From assembly GCF_002803095.1 (NCBI RefSeq), contig NZ_PGLR01000008.1, forward strand, positions 1 to 64,000: a stretch of 64,000 nucleotides of DNA. Direction: 5' to 3'. The stretch's first letter is position 1. The number at the start of each line of letters is the position of its first letter. Position numbers and translations under genes: made by a program. Below, in pieces: positions 7,855-17,699 of the stretch. Source of the stretch: Pseudomonas sp. ZH-FAD (GTDB taxonomy: Bacteria > Pseudomonadota > Gammaproteobacteria > Pseudomonadales > Pseudomonadaceae). The notes beneath the pieces were generated by a model. The model did not search any database. It had not been told where the DNA came from and was given only the letters and a program-made list of their open reading frames with translations.

Positions 7855-8949
7855 TCAGATCCGCACACTGGCAAAGGTCGACTCGCCTTGCGCACGGTTG
7901 AGCGCCAGCACCGCGCTGGAGTTGACCTGATGCTCGGGAATCGGCAACAGCATCACCAGGTTGTTGCCCTGCTGACCGGCGCGTTCATCGCGCGGCGGAA
8001 TGCCGAAGTATTCGCGGTAGCACTTGGAGAAATGCGGGGTGGAGACGAAACCACAGACCGAGGCCACTTCGATGATCGACATGCTGGTCTGCTTGAGCAG
8101 CTGCCGCGCGCGGATCAGGCGCAGCTTCAGGTAGTAGCGCGACGGCGAGCAGTGCAGGTACTTCTGGAACAGGCGCTCGAGCTGACGACGGGAGATGTCG
8201 ACGAAGCACGCCAGCTCATCGAGGTCAATCGGCTCCTCCAGGTTGGCCTCCATCAGCGCGACGATTTCCTGCAGCTTGGGCTGGTTGCTGCCGAGCATGT
8301 GCTTGAGCGGCACGCGCTGGTGATCCTGCTCGTTGCGGATGCGCTCGTAGATGAACATTTCAGAGATGCCGGCGGCCAGTTCGCGGCCATGCTGCTGGCC
8401 GATCAGGTGCAGCATCATGTCCATCGGCGCGGTACCGCCGGAGGAGGTGTGGCGGTTGCGGTCGATGGAGAACAGGCGAGTGGTGATGGCCGCACGCGGG
8501 AAGGCTTCCTGCATCGAGGCCAGGCACTCCCAATGCACGCTGCAGTCGTAGCCGTCGAGCAGACCGGCCTTAGCCAGGGCCCAACTGCCGGTGCACACCG
8601 CACCGAGCAAGCGCCCCTGGCGCGCCTGCAGTTGCAGCCAACTGACATGTTCACGCTTGACGCTGTGCTGAATATCCACACCGCCACAGACGATCACCGC
8701 ATCCAACGCCGGGGCGCTTTGCATGGTGGCGTCCGGAGTGATCTTCAAACCATCGCTGGCGCAGACCGGCAGGCCATCGTGAGTCAGGGTATGCCAGCGA
8801 AACAGTTCCTTGCCGGAAAGCTGGTTGGCCATGCGCAGGGGCTCTACCGCCGAAGCGAGGGAAATCAGGGTGAAGTTGTCCAGGAGCAGGAAGCCGATGG
8901 ACTGGGCGACACGGTTCTGGGGTTGCGCCCCTTGGCTGAACTGCGACAT
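7855..8949 (-). CDS. gbdR: AraC/GlxA-type regulator GbdR
   Basis: A 364-residue regulator with an N-terminal DJ-1/PfpI (class I glutamine amidotransferase-like) domain, about residues 15-190 (GFLLLDNFTLISLASAVEPL; the nucleophile-elbow region VCTGSWALAKAGLLDG). A C-terminal AraC helix-turn-helix pair follows, about residues 230-330 (IDLDELACFVDISRRQLERL and SIIEVASVCGFVSTPHFSKC). This architecture and the position among dgc, cbc and bet genes identify it as GbdR, the glycine-betaine and dimethylglycine-responsive activator known in P. aeruginosa. It is transcribed away from the transporter operon. The L-serine dehydratase gene often found next to gbdR in P. aeruginosa is absent here. Confidence 0.9.
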   Translation of the reverse strand: MSQFSQGAQPQNRVAQSIGFLLLDNFTLISLASAVEPLRMANQLSGKELFRWHTLTHDGLPVCASDGLKITPDATMQSAPALDAVIVCGGVDIQHSVKREHVSWLQLQARQGRLLGAVCTGSWALAKAGLLDGYDCSVHWECLASMQEAFPRAAITTRLFSIDRNRHTSSGGTAPMDMMLHLIGQQHGRELAAGISEMFIYERIRNEQDHQRVPLKHMLGSNQPKLQEIVALMEANLEEPIDLDELACFVDISRRQLERLFQKYLHCSPSRYYLKLRLIRARQLLKQTSMSIIEVASVCGFVSTPHFSKCYREYFGIPPRDERAGQQGNNLVMLLPIPEHQVNSSAVLALNRAQGESTFASVRI

Positions 8950-9586
8950 TGATGGAACCCTCTCACGCTAAGCACGGTGTGAGCCCAATTGAAGTGGGCC
9001 TCTGTTTTATCCTGGCCAGGTTTGAAAACCGGACGGTTATGCATCTCTACGCAAAGGCCATGCCTAAATTGATCAGGCGTTCAATAAAAAACGAACCGTC
9101 AATGAATGGCGCGCTGGACGGGCTTCCTGACCCTGTTTTCAGAGTTTGCGAAATACTCTAAAAGCCTCTTGCCACAAGGCTTTGAGCATTTTGGTAGCAC
9201 GGACTGAGTGACCTGCTACGGCATCTCTGGCTGTCAGTAACGGACAGACGGTAACAACATCGACCGACCGGTCACACTTGATGGCATCGACGCCCGCAAG
9301 CGTCGCACCAAAAGCTCGCGAAACGCGGGCTTCTGCCAGAATCGCTGCACCAGCAAAGGTCAACGCTAGCCGGCGTGTCATCCGCCGGGACCTCCATGGA
9401 GAGATGCATCCTGATGAATCTGCAACGGGTTCGCGATGATCCAACTTTCGTCAGCGCACCCGGATACCCAACCGACTCACGCATATCCAATCGCGCCGCG
9501 GCGGCCGTCCGTGCCTGAGTCTTTTCTCGGCATGCCAGTGTGGCTTCTCCCTCGAAGAGCGGCCCACCGCCTTAACGCCCGAGCAA
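8950..9586. other. Non-coding stretch upstream of gbdR
   Basis: No supported gene. Short frames on both strands lack ribosome sites and protein-like composition. The gbdR promoter must lie in the first 150 bases, where AT-rich sequence (TTGAAAACCGGACGGTTATGC, near 9022) stands out. A palindrome-like site is annotated at 9262. The frame of the relic at 9587 stays open upstream to about 9521, but this part does not resemble a binding protein. Confidence 0.5.
9262..9276. promoter_or_regulatory. Operator-like site, copy 1
   Basis: GACCGACCGGTCACA differs by one base from GACCGATCGGTCACA at 10081-10095. The second copy is a perfect palindrome. The arrangement suggests binding by a dimeric regulator, possibly TetR-type, but the protein is unknown. 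Confidence 0.4.
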
Positions 9587-9952
9587 ATGGACTTTCTCGG
9601 CTGGGAACCGCACCCGATGAACGAACGTCTGAAGATGAGCTACCTGGCCGGTGGCGATGATTATTTCGGCGCCAATCACGGAGCAGCACAGGTCAACACG
9701 GTGGCACGCGGCGGGTTGAGCGAGCAGTGCGCCAACCTGGCTCGGCTTTTGCGCAATGTGACCTTCACCATCACCGCAGAAAACCAGTTGATGAGCGCCG
9801 TACTGGAAGACAATACCAACCGCCGCCGCGTGGCCAAGCAGTGGATCGAAGACAACCCGCAGATGATTACGGCCTGGCTCGATGGCGTGAGCCACTATCA
9901 AGGCGGCCCCATCAGCAAGGTGCTCGACATATCACTGCCAAGAAATGGCTGA
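9587..9952 (+). pseudogene. 3' relic of a choline/betaine-binding protein gene
   Basis: The 121 residues readable here correspond to the last third of the CbcX-type binding protein encoded at 13034. FLGWEPHPMN matches FLGWAPHPMN, YLAGGDDYFGANHGAAQV matches YLSGGDDVFGPDYGAAKV, and FTITAENQLMSAVLEDN matches FTVDIESQLMEKVLEKE. The tail then reads VAKQWIEDNPQMITAWLDGV against VAKEWIKANPAILDQWLSGV. The first roughly 200 residues, including the signal peptide and ligand-binding lobe, are missing, and sequence upstream of 9580 is unrelated. A functional product is therefore unlikely. Divergence from the intact copy suggests an old paralogue and not a recent duplication. Confidence 0.85.
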
Positions 9953-10078
9953 TAAATTCGATGAAATAGCCGATAAAAACCGATGAAAATGGCAGAAAAA
10001 AGAGATCACTCCGTCGCTCGAAAGGGCCTTATCTCAGCTCATCGACAATCAGCTTCAGGCTCGCGGACAGAACCAGGC

Positions 10079-10095
10079 GTGACCGATCGGTCACA
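10079..10095. promoter_or_regulatory. 16-bp perfect palindrome, operator-like copy 2
   Basis: GTGACCGATCGGTCAC at 10079-10094 is a perfect palindrome. It lies 127 bases after the relic gene and about 830 bases before cbcV. The core is shared with 9262-9276 (14 of 15 bases). The TetR-type operators near 32.0 and 32.7 kb contain a similar ACCGATC core, which may be coincidence. Confidence 0.45.
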
Positions 10096-10927
10096 TTTCG
10101 CCATTTTTCACTTTCCCAACGATTTTCAGCACGCCACCGCCTCTTCCTGTAAATTTTTTTCAACATCGCCACAGCCCCCGCGCTACGCCGCCTGCGCCTC
10201 GCTTGAAGAGCTGAAAACCAGAACCGGCGCGGCTTTCAGCCTTGGCCAAGGAACGAAAAAGTCTGTTAAGGTTTTTAAAGCACGTTCTCGAAAGCGCTTC
10301 TCGATGCTTACATCGAGCGCTATTCGAAACGGCATCACGCAGTGCTTTCAGGAGCCCGGAAAACGGCGAAAACGTGGAAAAATACAGGGTGTGACGGGCC
10401 ATGTCGTCGCCCAACACGTCAGGGTCGCAAACCGATAATTGCGCAGAGCCCAAGACTATATCGTTGAGTCAGCCGATGACGTCGCTGCCGCCTCCCAAGG
10501 GGAACGGCAGACTGGGGCCCACCGCCCCGGACCGAAGAACATACAAGCGCTGGCCCACCATCGACAGGGCGCCAGCCCAACAAGAAATTTCGGATGTACG
10601 CATGCGCCAGGACGACGCATGAACCCCCAAGGGAATGGGCTTCGAAACACTGCCAGAGGGTTTGGAAAGCGGTTTGCAGCACGGCAAGACAGTGGTCACT
10701 CATCAACAGGTTGCAACGACGCTGCGGGCAGTTTTTGCCAACAGCCGCGTGCGCTGCAGCGTGCCCGAGCGCCACACTCGACGCCCGCCGCGAAACGTTC
10801 GCCAACCTCGAAACTCAGCAAACACCCACACAGGTATCAGAGGCCTGACACAGCTGATCTACGCTTCGACGATGCGTGCCCAGCCGTGCCAGCGTGAACT
10901 GGATGCCGATTGAAGGGGAAACGTCCC
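10096..10927. other. Long leader region ahead of the cbc operon
   Basis: About 830 bases without a convincing gene. The first 250 bases are AT-rich (GTAAATTTTTTTC near 10150; TGTTAAGGTTTTTAAAGC near 10263) and could hold the promoter of the transporter operon. The remainder is GC-rich, with only short unconserved-looking frames. AAGGGGAA at 10913-10920 is the ribosome site of cbcV. Decayed coding sequence from the lost binding-protein locus is possible but I could not identify any. Confidence 0.45.
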
Positions 10928-12133
10928 ATGCAGTCTGGAAAGATCGTGGTCGAACACCTGTACAAGGTGTTCGGCTCCAACCCACAAGAAGCCATCGACC
11001 TGCTCAAGGAAGGCTGGAGCAAGGAGAGGATTCTGGCCGAGAAAGGCGCCGTGATCGGTGTCAGCGATGTGTCGTTCAGTGTCGAAGAGGGCGAGATTTT
11101 CGTTCTCATGGGCCTGTCCGGCTCTGGCAAGTCCACCCTGATCCGTCTGATCAACCGCCTGGTCGAACCCAGCGCCGGTGATGTCTACATCGATGGCCAG
11201 AACGTGGCCAAGCTGCCGCAATCACAATTGATCGACCTGCGCCGGCGCGACATGAGCATGGTCTTCCAGTCCTTCGCCCTGATGCCTTCACGCAGCGTGC
11301 TGGACAACGCGGCCTTCGGTCTGGAAGTAGCCGGTACCGGTCGCAAGGAGCGCGAGAAGCGTGCCATGGAAGTGCTCAAGCAGGTCGGCCTGGACACCTT
11401 CGCCCACAAATACCCGCATGAGCTCTCCGGCGGCATGCAGCAGCGCGTCGGTCTGGCCCGCGCGCTGACGGTGAACCCGTCGATGATCATCATGGACGAG
11501 GCCTTCTCCGCCCTCGACCCGCTCAAGCGCCGCGAGATGCAGGACGTGCTGCTGGAGCTGCAGAAGACCCACCGCCGCACCATCATCTTCGTCTCCCACG
11601 ATATCGAAGAAGCCATGCGCATCGGTACCCGCATCGGCATCATGGAAGGCGGCAAGCTGATCCAGGTCGGCACCCCGCAGGAGCTGATCGAAAAGCCGGC
11701 CAACGAGTACGTGCGCAACTTCTTCGACACCGTCGACACCAGCCGCTACCTCACCGCCGGCCAGCTCAAGGCCGACAGCGTGCCGACCTATGTCTACAAC
11801 GGCAAGGCGCCGGATGCGGCAGTGATCTGCAAGGACTTGCAGGCGCTGGACAAGCACTACGCCTTCATCGTCGACGAGCAGAACAACTTCCAGGGTTCCA
11901 TCAGCCTGGAAAAGATCGCCCTGATGGTCGACGGCGACGAACCCAGGCCACTCGAAGCGGATGCGCTCAAGCACGTGGTGCCGGTACCCGAAGACATGCC
12001 CCTGGAACACGTCATCACGCGCCTGGTGGATAACGAAGGTCCGATACCTGTGGTGGACGCCCAAGGCCACTACTGCGGCGCCATCAGCAAGGGCCGTCTG
12101 CTGACCCGACTGCAGGGGGAATCCCATGAGTGA
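10928..12133 (+). CDS. cbcV: Choline/betaine ABC transporter ATPase CbcV
   Basis: A 401-residue ATPase of the quaternary-amine uptake family (ProV/OpuAA/ChoV). Walker A GLSGSGKST (about residues 64-72), signature LSGGMQQRVGLARAL (about 164-178), Walker B MIIMDEAFSAL and the H-loop VSHD are intact. The C-terminal 130 residues form a pair of CBS-like segments (about 275-400; PVVDAQGHYCGAISKGRLLTRL at the end), as in osmo-sensing relatives. The ATG at 10928 is used because AAGGGGAA sits 7 bases before it; a TTG at 10910 in frame overlaps that site. It overlaps cbcW by 8 bases, so the two are translationally coupled. Confidence 0.9.
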   Translation: MQSGKIVVEHLYKVFGSNPQEAIDLLKEGWSKERILAEKGAVIGVSDVSFSVEEGEIFVLMGLSGSGKSTLIRLINRLVEPSAGDVYIDGQNVAKLPQSQLIDLRRRDMSMVFQSFALMPSRSVLDNAAFGLEVAGTGRKEREKRAMEVLKQVGLDTFAHKYPHELSGGMQQRVGLARALTVNPSMIIMDEAFSALDPLKRREMQDVLLELQKTHRRTIIFVSHDIEEAMRIGTRIGIMEGGKLIQVGTPQELIEKPANEYVRNFFDTVDTSRYLTAGQLKADSVPTYVYNGKAPDAAVICKDLQALDKHYAFIVDEQNNFQGSISLEKIALMVDGDEPRPLEADALKHVVPVPEDMPLEHVITRLVDNEGPIPVVDAQGHYCGAISKGRLLTRLQGESHE

Positions 12134-13004
12134 CAAGAAACTCGACCTGGGTAGCTGGGTCAACGACGTCGTCCAGCACCTGCTGGACAACTACAGCGGT
12201 GCCTTCGACAGCATCGGCAAAGTGGTCAGCGGCTTCTCCGAAGGTATCGAAGCCTTGCTGATGCTGCCGCCGGCCTGGCTGCTGATCGCCATCTTCGTCG
12301 CCCTCGGTCTGTGGCGCATCGGCGCACGTTTCGCAGTATTCACCGCAGTGGCCTTCATCCTCATCGTCATGACCGGCTTCTGGGAACAGACCGTGGTAAC
12401 CCTGGGCCTGACCTTCTCCTCGACGCTGATCAGCCTGCTGCTGGGTATTCCGCTGGGCATCTGGGCCGCCAAGAGCGAGCGCGTGGCGACCATCATCCGG
12501 CCGATCCTCGACTTCATGCAGACCATGCCGGCGTTCGTCTACCTGATTCCGGCAGCCATGCTCTTTGGCCTTGGCCGCGTGCCCGGCATCATCGCCACGG
12601 TGATCTTCGCCATGCCGCCGGCGGTGCGCCTGACCAGCCTGGGCATTCGCCAGGTGAACAAGGAAATCGTCGAGGCCGGCCAGTCCTTCGGCTGCACCAG
12701 CCGCCAGCTGTTGTTCAAGGTACAACTGCCCAACGCCATGCCGTCGATCATGGCCGGGGTCAACCAGACCATCATGATGGCCCTGTCGATGGTGATCATC
12801 GCCTCGATGGTCGGCGCTGGTGGCCTGGGTAACGATGTGCTGGCGAGTATCCAGCGCCTGGACATCGGGCTAGGCTTCGAAAGCGGCATGGCCGTGGTGC
12901 TGCTGGCGATCATTCTCGACCGCATCACTGAAAGCTTCGGCACCAAGCAGACCGCCCGCGGCGGCATCTTTGCCTGGTTCAGCGGCAAGCTGCAGCGCCA
13001 GTAA
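12126..13004 (+). CDS. cbcW: Choline/betaine ABC transporter permease CbcW
   Basis: A 292-residue inner-membrane permease of the ProW/OpuAB/ChoW family. It has six or so hydrophobic helices, and the EAA-type loop contacting the ATPase is visible around EIVEAGQSFGCTSRQLLFKVQLP (about residues 180-202). MAGVNQTIMMALSMVIIASM is the conserved stretch that follows. The ATG overlaps the end of cbcV. A binding-protein gene starts 29 bases after its stop, so V, W and the binding protein form one operon. Confidence 0.9.
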   Translation: MSDKKLDLGSWVNDVVQHLLDNYSGAFDSIGKVVSGFSEGIEALLMLPPAWLLIAIFVALGLWRIGARFAVFTAVAFILIVMTGFWEQTVVTLGLTFSSTLISLLLGIPLGIWAAKSERVATIIRPILDFMQTMPAFVYLIPAAMLFGLGRVPGIIATVIFAMPPAVRLTSLGIRQVNKEIVEAGQSFGCTSRQLLFKVQLPNAMPSIMAGVNQTIMMALSMVIIASMVGAGGLGNDVLASIQRLDIGLGFESGMAVVLLAIILDRITESFGTKQTARGGIFAWFSGKLQRQ

Positions 13005-13033
13005 ACATTTTTTCACTTCACAGGGAACCGCAG

Positions 13034-13978
13034 ATGAAAATGATCAAGACCACTGCCGCCATCGGCCTGCTGTCCTGCGCACTGATGCAGGGCGCCATGG
13101 CCGCAGAGCCGGCGAGCTGCAAGCAGGTGCGTTTCGCCGAGATTGGCTGGGCCGACATCGCCGCCACCACGGGTGTGGCCATGACTCTGGTCGAGGGTCT
13201 GGGCTATCAGCCGCGCAAGATCATGGCTTCGGTACCCATCGCCTTCACCGGCGTCAAGAGCGGCCAGGTCGATGTCTTCCTTGGCTATTGGGCGCCGTCA
13301 ATGGACTCGGTGATCGAGCCGTTCCTCAAGGACGACGGCGTCAAGGTACTGCCCAAGGCCAACCTCGAAGGTGCCAAGTACACCCTGGCCGTGCCGACCT
13401 ACGCGGCCGAGGCCGGCCTGAAGAGCTTTCAGGATATCGCCAAGTTCAAGGATCAGCTGGGCGGCAAGATCTATGGCATCGAGCCGGGTAACGACGGCAA
13501 TCTGCTGATAGACGGCATGATCAAGAACAACCAGTTCGACCTCGGCGACTTCCGCATGGTCGAGTCCAGCGAAGCCGGCATGCTGGTGCAGGTATCGCGC
13601 GCCATCAAGAAGAAAGAGCCGGTGGTCTTCCTCGGCTGGGCGCCGCACCCGATGAATACCCAGCACGACATCACCTACCTGTCCGGCGGTGACGACGTGT
13701 TCGGCCCCGATTACGGCGCGGCCAAGGTTTACACCGTTGTGCCGCCGGATTACGAGGCGCGCTGCGAGAACGTCGGCAAGCTGCTGAACAACCTGCAGTT
13801 CACCGTCGATATCGAAAGCCAACTGATGGAAAAGGTCCTGGAAAAGGAAAACCCGCAGAACGTCGCCAAGGAGTGGATCAAGGCCAACCCAGCGATCCTC
13901 GATCAGTGGCTGAGCGGCGTGACCACCTTTGACGGTCAGGACGGCGTTGCCGCCGTGAAGAAACACGTGGGGCTGTAA
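13034..13978 (+). CDS. cbcX: Choline-type ABC substrate-binding protein
   Basis: A 314-residue periplasmic binding protein with a clear signal peptide (MKMIKTTAAIGLLSCALMQG, cleavage after AMA-AE). It belongs to the choline-binding OpuAC subgroup (ChoX/CbcX). Aromatic and acidic residues expected to cage a quaternary ammonium are present: EIGWADIAATTG, VDVFLGYWAPSMD, GIEPGNDGN and VVFLGWAPHPMN. Gene order here is V-W-X, with X after the permease. A strong stem-loop follows at 13996, separating it from the second binding-protein gene. The relic at 9587 is a paralogue of this protein. Choline as preferred ligand is inferred from family membership. Confidence 0.88.
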   Translation: MKMIKTTAAIGLLSCALMQGAMAAEPASCKQVRFAEIGWADIAATTGVAMTLVEGLGYQPRKIMASVPIAFTGVKSGQVDVFLGYWAPSMDSVIEPFLKDDGVKVLPKANLEGAKYTLAVPTYAAEAGLKSFQDIAKFKDQLGGKIYGIEPGNDGNLLIDGMIKNNQFDLGDFRMVESSEAGMLVQVSRAIKKKEPVVFLGWAPHPMNTQHDITYLSGGDDVFGPDYGAAKVYTVVPPDYEARCENVGKLLNNLQFTVDIESQLMEKVLEKENPQNVAKEWIKANPAILDQWLSGVTTFDGQDGVAAVKKHVGL

Positions 13979-13995
13979 CAAGCCACAACCTCATT

Positions 13996-14023
13996 CGGGC
14001 TCGAACCTCAGGGTTCGAGCCCG
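13996..14023. terminator. Stem-loop after cbcX
   Basis: CGGGCTCGAACC at 13996-14007 pairs perfectly with GGTTCGAGCCCG at 14012-14023 around a four-base loop. There is no clear T-run, so it may be an intercistronic stabiliser or partial terminator. It lies 164 bases before the next start codon. Confidence 0.6.
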
Positions 14024-14186
14024 GAAATCTCCTCGTAAACCACTAGCGGCTGATTTCTGGCCGTGACGGGGAGACTTTGCCCGCGAACCGGCAATCTGCT
14101 GCGCAACACGGATTCGCAAGGCCCGCAATGAGAACGAGCCAGTCAACGATCTTGCAACTGCCACTCACTGATGGAGCACAACAAAC

Positions 14187-15038
14187 ATGCGCGTAATCAA
14201 GCACCTCTGCCTCGGCGCTGCCGCCCTGGCCATCGGCATGGGCAGCGCCCTGGCCGCCGACAAGCCCACTCTGAAGATCGGCTACGTCAACGGCTGGGAT
14301 GACAGCGTTGCCGTCACCCATGTCGCCGGTGAAATCCTGCAAAGCAAACTCGGCTACACGGTCGAACTGAAGCCGGTCGAACCCGCCATCATGTGGCAGG
14401 GCGTAGCCCGTGGCGACCTCGATGCCACCCTCTCCGCCTGGCTGCCGGCGACTCATGGCGAATACTTCGAGAAGCTCAAGGACAAGGTGGAAATCCTCGG
14501 CACCAATTACTCCGGCGCCAAGATCGGCCTGATCGTGCCGGACTACGTACAAGCCAAGAGCATCGAGGACCTGGAGAAATACGCCAAGGACTTCGACGGC
14601 AAGATCACCGGCATCGACGCTGGTGCCGGCGTGATGCGCCGCACCGAAGACGCCATCAAGGAATACAACCTGGCCAGCATCAAGCTGATGCCGAGTTCCG
14701 GTCCGGCCATGGCCACCGCCCTGACCCGCGCCGAGAAGGCGCAGAAGCCGATCGTGGTCACCGGCTGGATTCCGCACTGGATGTTCGCCAAGTGGAAACT
14801 GCGCTTCCTCGAAGATCCGAAGAAAGTCTTTGGTGACGACGAGCGCGTCGATACCGTGGCCAACCCGGAACTGAAGGGCAAGGCCGCCAACGCTGCCGCC
14901 TTCCTCAGCAAGATTTCCTGGAGCGGTGAAGAAGTCGGCGCGGTGATGCTGGCCATCCGCGAAGGCGCCAAGCCGGACCAGGCCGCCAAGGACTGGATCG
15001 CCGCCAACCCGGAGCGCGTGGAAAGCTGGCTGAAGTAA
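14187..15038 (+). CDS. Glycine-betaine-type ABC substrate-binding protein
   Basis: A 283-residue periplasmic protein with a signal peptide (AALAIGMGSALAA-DK). It is an OpuAC/ProX-family binding protein distinct from the one at 13034: IGYVNGWDDSVAVTHVAGEI, VEPAIMWQGVARGDLD, SAWLPATHGEY and VVTGWIPHWMFAKW carry tryptophans typical of betaine cages. No ATPase or permease gene accompanies it, so it probably serves CbcVW as an alternative binding protein; P. aeruginosa is known to use several binding proteins with one Cbc core. A terminator-like hairpin follows at 15061. Confidence 0.87.
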   Translation: MRVIKHLCLGAAALAIGMGSALAADKPTLKIGYVNGWDDSVAVTHVAGEILQSKLGYTVELKPVEPAIMWQGVARGDLDATLSAWLPATHGEYFEKLKDKVEILGTNYSGAKIGLIVPDYVQAKSIEDLEKYAKDFDGKITGIDAGAGVMRRTEDAIKEYNLASIKLMPSSGPAMATALTRAEKAQKPIVVTGWIPHWMFAKWKLRFLEDPKKVFGDDERVDTVANPELKGKAANAAAFLSKISWSGEEVGAVMLAIREGAKPDQAAKDWIAANPERVESWLK

Positions 15039-15060
15039 GCCGCACTCGCTGCACGCCATC

Positions 15061-15090
15061 GAAGCGGGCCTCTGGCCCGCTTCGTCGTTT
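15061..15090 (+). terminator. Rho-independent terminator after the second binding protein
   Basis: GAAGCGGGCC and GGCCCGCTTC (15061-15083) form a ten-base stem with a TCT loop. GTCGTTTT follows. It ends the transporter operon before betI. Confidence 0.8.
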
Positions 15091-15193
15091 TGCGAGCGCG
15101 CCACGGGCACCAAGGACAAAGCGGTGCACACGGCCAAGGTAGCCCCGCGACACCCTGCGGAATCGGCGCCCCGTCTCCGCTCCCCTACCTCGT

Positions 15194-15213
15194 TTGATTG
15201 ATCGAACGATCAA
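15194..15213. promoter_or_regulatory. BetI operator candidate upstream of betI
   Basis: TTGATCG-AA-CGATCAA (15198-15213) is a perfect inverted repeat. With the preceding bases it contains TTGATTGATCG, which recurs at 15993-16003 before betB. The betI ATG lies 45 bases downstream. Position and symmetry suit autorepression by BetI, a TetR-family protein known to bind choline and repress bet genes. Confidence 0.65.
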
Positions 15214-15257
15214 AATCCGCCTAGACTCCGGCCCAACTTCCCCCGCTGGAGACCCCC

Positions 15258-15848
15258 ATGCCCAAGGTCGGCATGCAGCCCATTCGTCGTTCGCAGCTGA
15301 TTGCAGCCACCCTGGAAGCCGTCGACCAGGTTGGTATGGCCGATGCCAGCATCGCCTATATCGCCCGCCTGGCCGGGGTCTCCAATGGCATCATCAGCCA
15401 CTACTTCAACGACAAGAACGGCCTGCTCGAAGCCACCATGCGCCACCTGATGCAGGCGCTCAGCGATGCCGTGGGCGCACGCCGCCGCGCATTGCGCGAG
15501 GACAGCCCGCGTGCTCATCTGAAAGCGATGATCGACGGCAACTTCGACGACAGCCAGGTCAGCGGCCCGGCGATGAAGACCTGGCTGGCGTTCTGGGCCA
15601 GCAGCATGCACCAGCCGGCCCTGCGCCGCCTGCAGCGGGTCAACGATCACCGCCTCTACTCCAACCTGTGCGGCCAGTTCCATCGCGCGCTGCCACAGGA
15701 TCAGGCCCGCTTCGCGGCGCGCGGCCTGGCCTCCCTGATCGATGGCCTGTGGCTGCGCGGCGCGCTTTCCGGCGAAGCCTTCGATACCGAACAGGCGCGC
15801 CGCATCGCCTACGACTACCTCGACCTGCAGCTGGCCAAGGCCCGTTAG
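15258..15848 (+). CDS. betI: Choline-responsive TetR-type repressor BetI
   Basis: A 196-residue TetR-family protein. The N-terminal helix-turn-helix (about residues 10-60; [27 protein letters not shown]) is highly typical of BetI, and the C-terminal domain carries the BetI-type [14 protein letters not shown] and [13 protein letters not shown] segments. It represses choline oxidation genes and is relieved by choline. It is followed by betB and betA on the same strand, but a 214-base gap with a REP hairpin and a second operator lies between betI and betB, so betB may have its own promoter. Confidence 0.93.
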   Translation: MPKVGMQPIRRSQLIAATLEAVDQVGMADASIAYIARLAGVSNGIISHYFNDKNGLLEATMRHLMQALSDAVGARRRALREDSPRAHLKAMIDGNFDDSQVSGPAMKTWLAFWASSMHQPALRRLQRVNDHRLYSNLCGQFHRALPQDQARFAARGLASLIDGLWLRGALSGEAFDTEQARRIAYDYLDLQLAKAR

Positions 15849-15892
15849 GAGTTGCCGGCGGCGAGACCTCACGAGCTCGATCCGTCAACCCT

Positions 15893-15910
15893 GGTGGGCT
15901 AAAGCCCACC
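15893..15910. repeat. REP-like hairpin after betI
   Basis: GGTGGGCT-AA-AGCCCACC, identical to 7692-7709. CTAC follows, as in the other copies. It may act as a weak terminator between betI and betB. Confidence 0.7.
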
Positions 15911-15992
15911 CTACGGCTGCGTAGGCCGGCTGAGAAACCTGTACCCGTCACTCACTTGATATGTCGCGTTTGACTGCGCCTTGTCGTTTTTA

Positions 15993-16008
15993 TTGATTGA
16001 TCGTTCAA
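15993..16008. promoter_or_regulatory. Second BetI operator candidate, upstream of betB
   Basis: TTGATTGATCGTTCAA shares its first 11 bases with the site before betI. It is followed by AT-rich sequence (TTTAAATAAAATAGGC) suited to a promoter. The betB ATG is 55 bases downstream. It suggests that BetI controls betBA separately from its own gene. Confidence 0.6.
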
Positions 16009-16062
16009 TTTAAATAAAATAGGCTGTTCTCCAAGCAGATTGCCAAGTGCAGAGGACAGCCC

Positions 16063-17535
<1,473 letters not shown>

Positions 17536-17548
17536 ACCCCATCGCAGC

Positions 17549-17613
17549 GTAGGAGCGGCCGGGCGGTGCACCGCTTCAGCCGCGAAAGACATCGCGGATA
17601 AATCCGCTCCTAC
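17549..17613. repeat. REP pair between betB and betA
   Basis: GTAGGAGCGG at 17549-17558 and CCGCTCCTAC at 17604-17613 are exact complements. Between them lie GCACCGCTTCAGCCGCGAAAG and ATCGCGGATAAATCC, the usual REP core in opposite orientations. The whole can fold into one long hairpin. Confidence 0.75.
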
Positions 17614-17699
17614 AAAAAAGTCGCCGCCCCGTAGCCCGGATGCAATTCGGGAACAGTCACCGCGTTTTCCCGGATCACAGCCGGGCAACAGGAGGAGCC

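Noticed and set aside
9139..9444. Minus-strand frame with a signal-peptide-like MTRRLALTFAGAAILAEA
   Set aside because: No ribosome site, no domain and unlike codon use; it lies in a decayed stretch.
10401..10900. Short plus-strand frames ahead of cbcV as a leader protein
   Set aside because: Arg/Pro/Ala-rich composition in several overlapping frames without a ribosome site suggests chance frames in GC-rich sequence.
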